Source: Phycisphaerae bacterium (GTDB lineage Bacteria > Planctomycetota > Phycisphaerae > Phycisphaerales > UBA1924). Taken from it: a DNA stretch of 64,000 bases. Below are positions 1 through 9,738 of the stretch, in pieces. Below the pieces are notes generated by a model. The model saw nothing but the letters and a program-made list of their open reading frames with translations, was not told where the DNA came from and ran no database searches. The translations under genes were made by a program, and so were the position numbers. Within the stretch, counting starts at the first letter, position 1, and every line of letters begins with the position of its first letter. Location: positions 230,380-294,379 of the forward strand of contig BJHL01000001.1 of assembly GCA_014192545.1 (NCBI GenBank). The letters are read 5' to 3'.

Positions 1-2
1 AG

Positions 3-2051
3 CCGCGCATTGAGGACTTGAGCGCGAAGCTTGGCATGCTGTCCAAGGTTGCCGAAGTATCGCAAGAGGACGTCGTGGCATTCACGGATTCAGTGTGGTC
101 TCTGTATGAAGAATGCGCGACGCAGCTTGAGTTGCTGGTTGCGCAGCGCGTGGCGGACTATGAAGCAACGCAGCGTGTGGTGGTTCTCGTGACGGCCGCC
201 GGCGCTGCTCTTGCCGTGTACTTTGCGCTTGCGCTGGTGGCCGATGTTCGCCGAACTGTGCGGCGGATTGGGTATGTGTCGCAGGAGCTTGATGCGGGGC
301 GATTCGCAGACTTGACGGCGACGAGTACCGACGAGATTGGCGAAGTGGCTACGAGCGTGGCTAGCATTGCGCAGCGCTTGAAAGTTGAGCGCGACAAGTT
401 GGCGCAGGAAGTTGTCTATCGTGTGCAAGTTGAAAGCGAGCTGCGCGCGAGCGAGCAGAAAACGCGTGAAATGGCGAATGCGATGGCGGCAGTCGTCATG
501 CAGACGGATGTGAATGGGAATGTGACGTTTGTCAATCGCTTTGCGACTGAACTCTCGGGGCACAACGCGAGTGCGTTCTTACATGACAATCGGCAGTATG
601 TTATTCACGAGGATGATGTGGCGCGCGTGCAGTACATACTTGCGCGTGCTGTCGCGGAAGCCAAGCCGTTTGAGATGCGATATCGCATGCAGATAACCAG
701 CGGCGAGTATCGCTGGCTGCTTGAACGCGGCATGCCTCTCCTTGACGCCAATGGTGTGTTTTCCGGCTTGATTTGCTGTGCGACAGACATGACCGACGTC
801 ATCATGGCGGAAGACCACCTGCGTTGGCAAGCGGCGGAACTTGAGAAGGCAGTGGAGAAAGCCGAGAGCGCGAACCGGGCGAAGAGCAATTTCCTGGCGA
901 ATATGAGCCATGAAATTCGCACGCCCATGAACGCGATTCTGGGGTACTCAGACTTGCTGATGGATCCGCATTTGTCAGTCGATGACCGCGCGAGCCATGT
1001 GCAGACGATTCGGCGCAACGGCGATCACCTGCTGACGATCATCAATGACATTCTGGACATCAGTAAAATCGAAGCGGGCGAGATGCATGTGGAACGCATC
1101 GCGTGCGAACCCATGCATCTTATTGAAGAAGTGCGATCTCTCATGCAAGCACGGGCGCGAGATCGCAACTTGACGCTGAACGTGACGATGCACACGCCCA
1201 TTCCCAGCAGCGTGATGAGCGATCCGCATCGCATTCGCCAGGTGCTTATCAACCTGGTGGGCAATGCGATCAAGTTCACTACTCGGGGCAGCGTAAGCAT
1301 CGGCGTGCGGGTCCAAGGTCCTGATAGTCTGCGGTTTGATGTGACTGACACGGGCATTGGCATGTCTGAAGCACAAATCAGCAAGCTATTCAAGCCGTTT
1401 GCACAGACAGATGACAGCATGTCGCGCCGATTTGGCGGCACGGGCTTGGGCCTTGCAATCTGCAAGAAGCTTGCGAGCATGTTGGGCGGCGATGTGACGG
1501 TGACGAGTGCGGAGGGCACCGGCAGCACCTTCACGTTCGTTATCAACGCACCTGCGGCGGCGAATGCGATCATTATCGCGGCTCAAAGTGCCGTAACTGC
1601 ACCGGTCGCGACACTTCCAGCGGCGTCAAGCACTTCCGCCAACAGCAAACCGCTCGCGGGTTTGCGGATACTGCTCGCAGAAGACGCGCTTGACAACCAG
1701 CGACTCATTGGGCATCACTTGCGAACTGGCGGAGCGGAGGTGACGCTCGCGGAGAACGGGCGGATTGCGCTCGATGCAGCGACTGCGCAGCGTGATGCGA
1801 ACACGCCGTTTGATGTCATCTTCATGGATATGCAGATGCCGGAGATGGATGGGTACACCGCGTCAACGTTGCTGCGCGAACGTGGTTATACCAAACCCAT
1901 CATCGCGCTGACTGCACATGCGATGGCGGATGATCGCGAGCGATGTATTCGCAGCGGCTGCGATGACTTTCTGACCAAGCCGGTTGACAAGAGCACACTA
2001 CTGGCACTTGCGGCGAAATGGAAAGTACAACCCGCGCGGCAGGCAGCATGA
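3..2051 (+). CDS. Hybrid sensor histidine kinase / response regulator (5' end outside window)
   Basis: Membrane-bound hybrid kinase. Numbering from the TTG at 18, one membrane helix lies at about 53-75, then a HAMP-like linker (76-125), a PAS-type sensor (about 150-265), a HisKA domain with the phospho-accepting His298 in [14 protein letters not shown], an HATPase domain with DTGIGM and FGGTGLGL boxes, and a C-terminal receiver domain whose acceptor Asp is near 604 (FMDMQMPEMDG) with the usual TAHA and TKP residues. The frame stays open to the first base and no good ribosome site precedes the TTG, so the true start and probably a first membrane helix lie outside the window. No separate output domain is present, so phosphate probably passes to another protein. 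The next gene is a paralogue; the two likely arose by tandem duplication. Confidence 0.93.
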   Translation, partial: PRIEDLSAKLGMLSKVAEVSQEDVVAFTDSVWSLYEECATQLELLVAQRVADYEATQRVVVLVTAAGAALAVYFALALVADVRRTVRRIGYVSQELDAGRFADLTATSTDEIGEVATSVASIAQRLKVERDKLAQEVVYRVQVESELRASEQKTREMANAMAAVVMQTDVNGNVTFVNRFATELSGHNASAFLHDNRQYVIHEDDVARVQYILARAVAEAKPFEMRYRMQITSGEYRWLLERGMPLLDANGVFSGLICCATDMTDVIMAEDHLRWQAAELEKAVEKAESANRAKSNFLANMSHEIRTPMNAILGYSDLLMDPHLSVDDRASHVQTIRRNGDHLLTIINDILDISKIEAGEMHVERIACEPMHLIEEVRSLMQARARDRNLTLNVTMHTPIPSSVMSDPHRIRQVLINLVGNAIKFTTRGSVSIGVRVQGPDSLRFDVTDTGIGMSEAQISKLFKPFAQTDDSMSRRFGGTGLGLAICKKLASMLGGDVTVTSAEGTGSTFTFVINAPAAANAIIIAAQSAVTAPVATLPAASSTSANSKPLAGLRILLAEDALDNQRLIGHHLRTGGAEVTLAENGRIALDAATAQRDANTPFDVIFMDMQMPEMDGYTASTLLRERGYTKPIIALTAHAMADDRERCIRSGCDDFLTKPVDKSTLLALAAKWKVQPARQAA

Positions 2052-2162
2052 ATGACACAGGTTCAACATTTGCAGACAACGAATCGATATCCACCAATCT
2101 TTTTTCAGATATGACCGAACGTACGAGCAGATGACGGGGTCGCGACCAACGACAGAAAACTC

Positions 2163-4148
2163 ATGAGTTCGACGACTGACTACATCATCTTCATCGCGGC
2201 TTGCACGGGCGTGTTTGCGTTTGTGCAACTGGTTATGCGCCGCACGCATACGCGGCGGAGCTTGCCTTGGTGGTCGTGGGCGGTGTTGGGTATCATTCTC
2301 GGGCCGACGATCTATATTGCACGCAAGCACGAACATGACAAGCAGCTTGATTTGGAACACACGGTGAGCGGCATGGGGCCCACGTACGTGGAAGAACTGA
2401 TCAATGCGGATTACTTGCAGCTTTCGCTTGCTACCGCGCCCGATGACGCGACGTATCTGCGGCTCATCGAAGAGCAGAAGCGCTGGCTGGAACTCAATAC
2501 CGGCATCGCAGATATCTACACGATGACGATGACCGACAAGGGCATCCCGGCGTTGCTGCTCGATTCGGAAACTGACTACAACCGCGACGGCAAGTATGAG
2601 GGTGAGACAGAAGCTCGTACGGACATTGGCGAACTTTACGAGGAAGAGGATGCCTCGCTCCTTCAAGCATTTGAAGGCAAAGCGAGATTCAATTCCGACA
2701 TTTTCACCGATCGCTGGGGCACGTGGATTAGTGCAAGCTATCCGGTTTTCAATGTCGATGGCACTGTCCACTCGGTCTTTGGGATTGACTTCCCCGCTTC
2801 GTCGTGGGTTACAGCGATGGCCGAGGCGCGCCGGGCGGTGCTGCTCGTGGGCGGCGTGATGGTGCTGCTGCTGCTGGGTGTTGCGGGGCTGTACGTGATC
2901 ATGGGCGAGATGATTCGTCAGCAGGAAATGCAGAAGGAACTGGCGGAGAGTCATGCGCAGAACGCCCGCGCGCTGGCTGATGCACGCAGCGAGTTTCTGG
3001 CGAACATGAGCCACGAGATTCGCACGCCTATGACGGCGATTTTGGGTTATGCGGATTTGCTGGTGCATGAAAAGTCGCTGAGCGAGGAAGATCGCCGGGG
3101 ACACATCGAAACGATCAAGCGCAACGGCGAGCACTTGCTGGGGCTTATCAACGATGTGCTGGACTTGTCGAAGATTGAAGCGGGCAAGATGGAAGTCGAG
3201 CCGACCCGGTGCAACCCGATTGAAGTGATAAACGACGTGCTGAGCCTGCTTGCGCTCAAGGCACGCGACAAACAGCTTGAATTGCGAGCCGACTTTGCAT
3301 TCCCGCTGCCTGCGATGATCACCAGTGACGCCCTGCGGCTGCGGCAGATCATGGTAAATTTTGCCGGTAACGCGCTGAAGTTCACGAAGCAAGGCAGCGT
3401 CACGATTCGTGTAAGTCACGATGCAACCAAAGCGATGATCAAGTTTGAAGTGATTGACACGGGCGTGGGCATGACTCCCGCGCAGATCGCCAAGTTGTTT
3501 GGCGCGTATACACAGGCTGATGCAAGCACGGCTCGTCAGTTTGGCGGCACGGGTCTGGGGCTGAACATCTCCAAGCAACTTGCGAAACTGCTTGGCGGCG
3601 ATGTCATCGTGACTAGTGAGCTTGGCAAGGGCAGCGTTTTCAGCGTCACCGTCGGCACGGGCGATCTGTCGAATGTCGCCATGCTCACGCAGATGCCGGC
3701 TCGTGGCAGCGCTGGCAACGCGAGCGGCTCGCAGAGCAAGGTTTCGCTTGATTGCAAGGTGCTGCTCGCCGAGGACGCGGTTGATAATCAGCGGCTGGTC
3801 AGCTTCCTGCTTCGCAAGGCCGGCGCGCAGGTGGAGATTGCGGAGACAGGTCTGCAAGCCCGAGACTTTGCTCGCGAGGCACTTGCGAAGGGCGAGCCGT
3901 TTGCGATCGTGCTGATGGACATGGAAATGCCCGAGATGGATGGCCTGACCGCGACGCGCGAGCTGCGCGCGGGCGGCTACACGCTGCCCATCGTCGCACT
4001 CACCGCGCACGCCCTTGCAAGCGAATTTGACAAAGCCAAGACGGCGGGTTGCGATGACTACCTGACCAAGCCAGTGGACAAAGTGAAGCTGGTGGCGACG
4101 GTGGCGAAGTTCGCGGCCCAAACACTGCCCTTCCGCAAAGCGGCGTAG
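2163..4148 (+). CDS. Hybrid sensor histidine kinase / response regulator with periplasmic sensor
   Basis: 661-residue hybrid kinase and paralogue of the upstream gene (111-nt gap). Two N-terminal membrane helices (about 5-25 and 34-53) are followed by an extracytoplasmic sensor (60-220) whose end, [18 protein letters not shown], resembles the last strands of Cache/PDC sensors. A third helix (225-247) leads into HisKA (His284 in [10 protein letters not shown]), HATPase ([14 protein letters not shown]) and a receiver domain ([29 protein letters not shown]). The HAMP and PAS modules of the neighbour are absent, so the pair differ mainly in their sensing part and may read different cues while sharing a partner. 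The ligand cannot be told from sequence. Confidence 0.93.
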   Translation: MSSTTDYIIFIAACTGVFAFVQLVMRRTHTRRSLPWWSWAVLGIILGPTIYIARKHEHDKQLDLEHTVSGMGPTYVEELINADYLQLSLATAPDDATYLRLIEEQKRWLELNTGIADIYTMTMTDKGIPALLLDSETDYNRDGKYEGETEARTDIGELYEEEDASLLQAFEGKARFNSDIFTDRWGTWISASYPVFNVDGTVHSVFGIDFPASSWVTAMAEARRAVLLVGGVMVLLLLGVAGLYVIMGEMIRQQEMQKELAESHAQNARALADARSEFLANMSHEIRTPMTAILGYADLLVHEKSLSEEDRRGHIETIKRNGEHLLGLINDVLDLSKIEAGKMEVEPTRCNPIEVINDVLSLLALKARDKQLELRADFAFPLPAMITSDALRLRQIMVNFAGNALKFTKQGSVTIRVSHDATKAMIKFEVIDTGVGMTPAQIAKLFGAYTQADASTARQFGGTGLGLNISKQLAKLLGGDVIVTSELGKGSVFSVTVGTGDLSNVAMLTQMPARGSAGNASGSQSKVSLDCKVLLAEDAVDNQRLVSFLLRKAGAQVEIAETGLQARDFAREALAKGEPFAIVLMDMEMPEMDGLTATRELRAGGYTLPIVALTAHALASEFDKAKTAGCDDYLTKPVDKVKLVATVAKFAAQTLPFRKAA

Positions 4149-4321
4149 TTCTTACACGCTCAAACACATCACCACATCGTGGGCAATAGCACGCTCTCGC
4201 CCGACGCATAGATCTGCGCGCTCGTACTTCCTCGCCAGCAATTCGTCCGACGCCCGCTACACTTGCACTCACAGTCCCGCCCGCCCTTGCGCGATATCCG
4301 CGCTGTTTGGAGGTTCTTTTC

Positions 4322-5320
4322 ATGACCAAGATGCAGTCCGCTCCCAGCAAGCCCCTCGCGGACATCTCCAAGCTCGCCAGCCTCTGGCCCACCGCTCAGC
4401 AAATCGGCGACAAGCCCATGATCTGGGTCAATGGTCGCATGGTCCCCAAGAGCCAAGCCATGGTCAGCGTGTATGACCACGGCCTGCTCTACGGCGACGG
4501 CATCTTTGAAGGCATTCGCGTCTACCGCGGCAAGATCTTCAAGTGCGAGCAGCACATGGATCGCCTGTACGCGTGTGCCGACAAGATTCATATGAAGATT
4601 CCCATCTCGCGCGACGAGATGATCGCAGTGCAGCGCCACTGCATTGAAGTGAACGGATTCCAGGAAGGCTACATCCGCCTGGTCGTCACGCGCGGCTTTG
4701 GCACGCTGGGCCTTGACCCACGCCGCTGCCCAGTGCCAGGCGTGATCTGCATCGCCGACCAGATTCGGCTGTACGCCCCCGAGTTTTACGAAGAGGGCAT
4801 GCGGGTTGTGGTTGCCAAGCGGCCCAAGACTCCGCGCGTGTGCCTCGATCCGCGCGTCAAGAGCCTCAACTACCTCAACAACATCCTCGCGAAGGTTGAA
4901 GCTATCGACGCAGGCTGCGATGAAGCCATCATGCTCTCGACCGATGGCTGGGTGACTGAGTGCACGGGTGACAACATCTTCATCGTGAAGGACGGCGTGG
5001 TCTATACGCCGCCTCACACCACGGGCAACTCGGGCAGCCTTGAAGGCATCACCGAGCGATTCGTGCGTGAAGACCTGTGCAACGCATGTAACGTGAAGTG
5101 TCTCGTCAAAGAGATGCGCCTGGAAGAAGTGCTCAAGGCTGACGAAGTTTTCCTCACTGGCACGGCTGCGGAAATCATCGCGGTGAACGCCATCGACACC
5201 GACGGCCCAGGCACCGGCCCGCGCGTCATCATCGGCAACGGCAAGGAAGGCCCCATCACCAACAAACTCCGCAAGAAGTTCCGCGAGATCGTGACGAGCG
5301 ATCATGTGCCGGAGGATTGA
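4322..5320 (+). CDS. ilvE: Branched-chain-amino-acid aminotransferase
   Basis: PLP fold-type IV transaminase of 332 residues; this class catalyses the last step of valine, leucine and isoleucine synthesis using glutamate. The PLP-binding lysine is Lys180 in RVKSLNYLNN; the downstream box GWVTECTGDNIFIV and the loop LTGTAAEI are typical. The start is the ATG at 4322 because GGAGGT at 4309-4314 sits 7 nt before it; an in-frame TTG at 4307 overlaps that site. A strong terminator follows directly, so the gene is probably monocistronic. A D-amino-acid transaminase is the main alternative; length and the YDHGLLYGDGIFEGIR segment favour the branched-chain enzyme. Confidence 0.9.
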   Translation: MTKMQSAPSKPLADISKLASLWPTAQQIGDKPMIWVNGRMVPKSQAMVSVYDHGLLYGDGIFEGIRVYRGKIFKCEQHMDRLYACADKIHMKIPISRDEMIAVQRHCIEVNGFQEGYIRLVVTRGFGTLGLDPRRCPVPGVICIADQIRLYAPEFYEEGMRVVVAKRPKTPRVCLDPRVKSLNYLNNILAKVEAIDAGCDEAIMLSTDGWVTECTGDNIFIVKDGVVYTPPHTTGNSGSLEGITERFVREDLCNACNVKCLVKEMRLEEVLKADEVFLTGTAAEIIAVNAIDTDGPGTGPRVIIGNGKEGPITNKLRKKFREIVTSDHVPED

Positions 5321-5345
5321 GAACTGGTTCAACGCATAAAACAAG

Positions 5346-5378
5346 AAACGCCCGACAACTGCTTGTCGGGCGTTTTTT
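5346..5378 (+). terminator. Intrinsic terminator after ilvE
   Basis: A perfect 13-bp stem (AAACGCCCGACAA / TTGTCGGGCGTTT) with loop CTGC runs into six T residues, 25 nt after the ilvE stop. The A-rich left side could also end transcription of the convergent DUF4394 gene. Confidence 0.9.
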
Positions 5379-5405
5379 CTTTGATGGATGAAGAACGGGC
5401 TGGTT

Positions 5406-6329
5406 TCACCGCCGACGGCGAATTGCAATACCAGCACCCAAACCCAGCAGCACCATCGCGCTGGGCGAAGGAATAACAACCGACATGTCCAGCACGTTTG
5501 CACCGAACGATCCGATGCGGGTCGCGCGCCCAGTATTCAAGTCGATTCTGCTCAGGTCCCAACCCGCGGTGGGATTATTGAAAATGTCATGCGACATAAA
5601 CGCCACGCCGGTTGCGTGGCTGATATCAAACCCCGTTCCCGCGCTGTCATTAAGAAGTGAATTGGTCACATGCCGACCATTGGCGTTCATCGCGCCGGTA
5701 TCAGGACTCGGCGTGCCGTTTACGCCGCCGATGCGAGTCAGAAAGCCCGTGTTGAAGTCTGAACCGTACAGCGTCGTGGTGCCGTTGGTTAGACGCGAGT
5801 ATGCGATGCCTTGAATGATCGGATTGAAACCAAAGTTGGAGTCACCCACCGCGTACGCCACTGCACCATCTTCTGCGATGAGCGCACCAGTCACGGGACT
5901 GAATCGAAAGTTGTTGCGTGACTGCCCGCCAGTCACGATGCGCACCGTGTCCGTCACCGGATCGAGATCCATCGACACGCGCAGCGGCCACGCGAAGTTG
6001 GGCACCGTGCCTTCACCCACCAAACTGAGCTGGGCAGTCTGCAAGTTCACGGTGTACATGCCGTACGAACCTTGCGGGTCAACGCCAAACGCGTACAGCC
6101 GACCATCGGCGGGCCGAAAATCGATGGAACGGAGCGAACGCCCGGACGCAAGGCCCGAGAACGCACCGATATCGACGAATGTGCTGGGTGAAGCAGTATC
6201 GAAACGGATCAACCGTTCACCTTCCACGTTGAATTGGGACGTCATGCCGTACGCAAGTTCGGCGTGAACAGCATGAGACGAAAGCACGAACACCGCCCCG
6301 AAGGCGGCTGACACAAAAGAATTCTTCAC
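5406..6329 (-). CDS. Secreted DUF4394 protein with PEP-CTERM-like tail
   Basis: 307 residues. An N-terminal signal peptide ends near ...SHAVHA. The body matches the DUF4394 pattern (RLIRFDT, SIDFRPADGRLYAFG, and the later GVAFMSHD and LNTGRATRIGSFG blocks), a family predicted to form a beta-propeller-like fold of unknown function. The C-terminus has IPSPSA, a hydrophobic helix and RRRR, the layout of PEP-CTERM sorting signals that exosortases act on. The GTG start at 6329 is preceded by an AAGGGG site. A second DUF4394 protein lies at 54450. No exosortase gene is in the window, so sorting is inferred. Confidence 0.83.
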   Translation of the reverse strand: MKNSFVSAAFGAVFVLSSHAVHAELAYGMTSQFNVEGERLIRFDTASPSTFVDIGAFSGLASGRSLRSIDFRPADGRLYAFGVDPQGSYGMYTVNLQTAQLSLVGEGTVPNFAWPLRVSMDLDPVTDTVRIVTGGQSRNNFRFSPVTGALIAEDGAVAYAVGDSNFGFNPIIQGIAYSRLTNGTTTLYGSDFNTGFLTRIGGVNGTPSPDTGAMNANGRHVTNSLLNDSAGTGFDISHATGVAFMSHDIFNNPTAGWDLSRIDLNTGRATRIGSFGANVLDMSVVIPSPSAMVLLGLGAGIAIRRRR

Positions 6330-6504
6330 GGGTTCCCCTTCTCTCTAAAGGTGCTCCAGAATGGATGCGGGAAGTTGTACGCAAGCCGGTGGATAATCGG
6401 TTGCACGCAAAATCTGTCGTCCGCAAATTCTTGGGCGTATTAATACCAATCGCATCCACAATACCATCATCCCATCGGGCTTACCTCGCAAACCAGGAGT
6501 TCTC

Positions 6505-7059
6505 ATGGCTGTCGTCAATAACTGGATGAGCTGGGAAGGTGGTTTCGACCTCGTTGCGCTGACCCAAGCTGGCTTGCCCATGCCCAACGTCATTGTCCAT
6601 GTCGCTCGCATGGTGCATACGCCTGTGGGCAGTGCGCCGGCGGGCATGATTCTCATTCCCAACGCGCAAGGTGCGCCCGAAGTCATGGGCTTCGTCAGCC
6701 CCGATACCAAAATCGCTTCGTACTTTGGTCCCAAGATCTTCGCGGGCACGCCCTTCGAACAAGCACCAGTTTTGCAAGGCACGATTGACATCGCCACGAG
6801 CTTGCCGAGCAGCGTGAGCGCCACGGTCAAAGTCGCTGGCATCACGGTCGTTGCGACGATTTCGGGCCTGGGCGCACTCACCAGCGACGTTCGGCCTCCC
6901 GCCGCCATGCCGTCCTTCTCGCAAATGGTGCTTGAAGCAATCGCGACAGGCGCCTCGCTCACCAAGAACGGCCAGAACGTGCCGCTGATCATTCCGCCGG
7001 TTGGCATCTCTGGCGGCCCCGCAGCCGTCTGGAGCGCGACGGGCATCTACACGCGATAA
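6505..7059 (+). CDS. Unknown protein, 184 residues
   Basis: I do not recognise this protein. It has no signal peptide, is rich in Ala, Gly, Val and Pro, and looks like a soluble beta-rich domain (NVIVHVARMVHTPVG, PNAQGAPEVMGFVSPDTKIASYFGPKIFAG). The ATG at 6505 follows an AGGAG site, and codon use matches neighbours, so it is probably real. It is divergent from the DUF4394 gene, with a 175-nt shared upstream region. It could be a structural or cargo-binding protein, but that is a guess. A weak hairpin at 7096-7111 follows it. Confidence 0.7.
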   Translation: MAVVNNWMSWEGGFDLVALTQAGLPMPNVIVHVARMVHTPVGSAPAGMILIPNAQGAPEVMGFVSPDTKIASYFGPKIFAGTPFEQAPVLQGTIDIATSLPSSVSATVKVAGITVVATISGLGALTSDVRPPAAMPSFSQMVLEAIATGASLTKNGQNVPLIIPPVGISGGPAAVWSATGIYTR

Positions 7060-7281
7060 ACAGCCCGCGGATAGTTGTACAAACAGCTCGCAAGCAAAAA
7101 CCCCGGTTTTTCGGGCGAGGTTGTCTGAGGCGAAGACGACCAACTACCGAATTTCTCATTGACTTCTCTGCAATATCAACGATGATGCGGACCCAGAAGG
7201 CCGCAGTTCGCGAAAGGCAGTTGTATCTACTAGTCGTGAAAGTCAGTCCCCAAAGTCTTCTGGGAACTCGCGGAGGTTCAG

Positions 7282-9648
7282 ATGAATCGTGCGCTCGTGT
7301 TGCTTTGTCTTTCTGGTATCGCTCCTGCTTCGCTTGCTCAATCCATTGACCAACTGCACCACGCCACCGAGCGCATGGGCGTGCATCATGTTTGCAACAC
7401 ATCGACGTGCGGCAAGGCCAACGCACTCCGCATGCGCATGGAGATGGGTGAGATCGTGACCGACGCCGACGAAGGCCCCGTTGGCTCCTTCACGCGGCGC
7501 GAGGCCTTCAGCGATACTGATCTCATCAGCGTTGACCTCGACATCGACATCGCCCCCGCGCCCAGTCCGTTCATCACGGGCACCAACGACATGGTCGTGC
7601 GCAGCAACGTCAACGGGTTGACGCAGTTCACCTTTATGCTTCGCCGGCAATACACGATCACTTCCGTCACGGTCAACGGCGTCAGCGTGACGGCCCCAGG
7701 CCTGCCCGCCAACAACTCCTACGCGCGCACCGTCACGCTCAACCGCGCGTACAACGCGGGCGAGCAGTTCACCATTCGCATCGCTTACAACGGCGTGCCG
7801 GCGAACGTCGGACTGGGGTCCATCAACTTCACCACGCAAGCGGGCGTGCCTGTCATGGCATCACTCAGCGAGCCGTACTACGCCGGCACATGGTGGCCCG
7901 TGAAAGATGGCGATGTCTTCCAGCCCGGCAACAACACCGACAAAAGCATCGGCCGCATCTCCATCACCGCGCCCGACAACCTCAAGAGCATCAGCAACGG
8001 CTTGCTCGAAAGCACCGATGTGCCCGCCGCAGGTAAACGCCGCTACCGCTGGCGCACCAACTACCCCACTGCTACTTATCTGTACGCTTTCGGCACGACA
8101 AACTACAACCAGTGGACTGTTCCGTACAACTATCCACTGCCCGGCGGCGGCACTGGCACCATGCCCGTGCAATTCAGCATCTATCCGCAGAGCGACACCG
8201 CAGCCAATCGCGCCGCATGGGAACGCACCGTGCAAATGCTCGCCACCTTCCGCCCGCTCTTTGGCGAATACCCATTTATCAACGAGAAATACGGCATTTA
8301 CCAGTTCCCCTTCGGCGGCGGCATGGAGCACCAGACGTACTCGGGCCAGGGCAGCTTCGGCGAGTCGCTAAGCGCTCACGAACTCGCGCACCAATGGTGG
8401 GGCAATGCCATCACGTGCAAAACCTGGAACGACATCTGGCTCAATGAAGGCCTCGCGAGTTACAGCGAAGTGCTGTGGGCGGAATTCCAGCCCGGCAGCA
8501 GCGGCGCCGCAGCTCGCAACAGTGCCATCAACGCGCGGCGCCCCAGCACGACCAATGACTCGGTCTATGTCTACGACACCACGAGCGTGAATCGCATTTT
8601 CAGCGGCACCTTCACATACAACAAGGGCGGCTGGGCCATGCACATGCTCCGCGGCATCTTGGGTGACGCAGCCTTCTTCCAAGGGCTCAAGGACTATCGC
8701 AGTTCGTTCGAAGGTTCTGCCGCGACCACCAACGACTTCCGCGACGCGCTCGAAACCAGCAGCGGCGTGGAACTCAACCCGTACTTCGACGCGTTCATCT
8801 ACGGCATCGGCGCGCCGGTCTACACCGTCGGCTCCACGATGGTGAACATCAGCGGCCAAAACTACGCCCGTATCTCGCTGCGGCAGACGCAGCCCACCAA
8901 CTACGGCGCGTCAGGCGTCTTCGCCATGCCCGTGCAACTTGCCCTCGCAACTTCCAGCGGCACCAGCGTCGTGACATTGCAAAACACCGCTCGCACGCAG
9001 CACTATCTGGTGCCGGTGCCCGCCGCCGTCACGGGCATCACCGTCGATCCCAACAACTGGATTCTCAACGATGGCACATCACCCGAAATATACGTGAATG
9101 GCCCGGCGAAGATCGTCACCGTCTCGCCCGCGCCTGGCGCATCACTCCTTCAAAGCGTCGGCAACACTGCCTTCGCGATCACATTCAGCGAGAGCGTGCT
9201 CGCGAATGCGTCAGGCTTCACGCTCGTCGGTCCCAGCGGCCCTGTCGCGACCAGCTTTGGATTGATGAGCAGCGTTGCAACGCTGACGACCACTGCTCCG
9301 CTCACGCCGGGCGCGTACACGCTCACGATCGCGAGTTCCGCCGTGCCCACGCTCGCCGCCAACATAAACCTCGACGGCGAATTCACAACCACGCTTCCAT
9401 CAGGCGATGGCCTCCCAGGCGGCAACGCCGTCTTCGCCTTCACCGTCCTCGGCTCGCCTTGCACCGACATCGACTTCAACAACAACGGTGTTTTCCCCGA
9501 AGATCAAGATGTCGTCGACTTCTTCGACACGCTCGCTGGCGGCGCATGTGCAGGCTGCGACAGCATCGACTTCAACGGCAATGGCGTCTTCCCTGAAGAT
9601 CAGGATGTGGTTGACTTCTTCAACGTGCTCGCGGGCGGCAGTTGCTGA
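7282..9648 (+). CDS. Secreted M1-family metallopeptidase with dockerin-like C-terminus
   Basis: 788 residues. Signal peptide (about 1-20, ending SLAQ), then an aminopeptidase-N-like N-terminal domain and a gluzincin catalytic domain. The zinc site is HELAH at 366-370 with the third ligand Glu389 in LNEGLAS, exactly the HEXXH-X18-E spacing of family M1. FGGGMEHQT corresponds to the GxMEN exopeptidase loop with His in place of Asn, so strict aminopeptidase activity is not assured. An Ig-like module (about 615-705) follows, then two dockerin-like repeats (DIDFNNNGVFPEDQD and DSIDFNGNGVFPEDQD, each ending LAGGxC). The ATG has a GGAGG site. Likely a surface-attached or secreted peptidase that trims peptides outside the cell. 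Confidence 0.88.
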   Translation: MNRALVLLCLSGIAPASLAQSIDQLHHATERMGVHHVCNTSTCGKANALRMRMEMGEIVTDADEGPVGSFTRREAFSDTDLISVDLDIDIAPAPSPFITGTNDMVVRSNVNGLTQFTFMLRRQYTITSVTVNGVSVTAPGLPANNSYARTVTLNRAYNAGEQFTIRIAYNGVPANVGLGSINFTTQAGVPVMASLSEPYYAGTWWPVKDGDVFQPGNNTDKSIGRISITAPDNLKSISNGLLESTDVPAAGKRRYRWRTNYPTATYLYAFGTTNYNQWTVPYNYPLPGGGTGTMPVQFSIYPQSDTAANRAAWERTVQMLATFRPLFGEYPFINEKYGIYQFPFGGGMEHQTYSGQGSFGESLSAHELAHQWWGNAITCKTWNDIWLNEGLASYSEVLWAEFQPGSSGAAARNSAINARRPSTTNDSVYVYDTTSVNRIFSGTFTYNKGGWAMHMLRGILGDAAFFQGLKDYRSSFEGSAATTNDFRDALETSSGVELNPYFDAFIYGIGAPVYTVGSTMVNISGQNYARISLRQTQPTNYGASGVFAMPVQLALATSSGTSVVTLQNTARTQHYLVPVPAAVTGITVDPNNWILNDGTSPEIYVNGPAKIVTVSPAPGASLLQSVGNTAFAITFSESVLANASGFTLVGPSGPVATSFGLMSSVATLTTTAPLTPGAYTLTIASSAVPTLAANINLDGEFTTTLPSGDGLPGGNAVFAFTVLGSPCTDIDFNNNGVFPEDQDVVDFFDTLAGGACAGCDSIDFNGNGVFPEDQDVVDFFNVLAGGSC

Positions 9649-9682
9649 CCGAGAACTTTTGGCACAAACAGACATCTTTCAG

Positions 9683-9716
9683 AACGCCCGCCGCACAAAA
9701 ATTGGCGGGCGTTTTT
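9683..9716 (+). terminator. Intrinsic terminator after the M1 peptidase gene
   Basis: 10-bp stem AACGCCCGCC / GGCGGGCGTT, 11-nt loop, then a T-run, 34 nt past the stop codon. It separates the peptidase gene from the next secreted-protein gene. Confidence 0.85.
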
Positions 9717-9738
9717 CGTTTCTGTCGCTTCTTACAAC

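Noticed and set aside
1998..4121. Long leftward open frame opposite the second histidine kinase
   Set aside because: It is the antisense shadow of the kinase gene: His/Arg/Gln-rich composition, no ribosome site and no recognisable domain.
7096..7111. Terminator after the unknown gene at 6505
   Set aside because: AAAAACC-CC-GGTTTTT has a 2-nt loop and a weak stem, so it is not called as a terminator.
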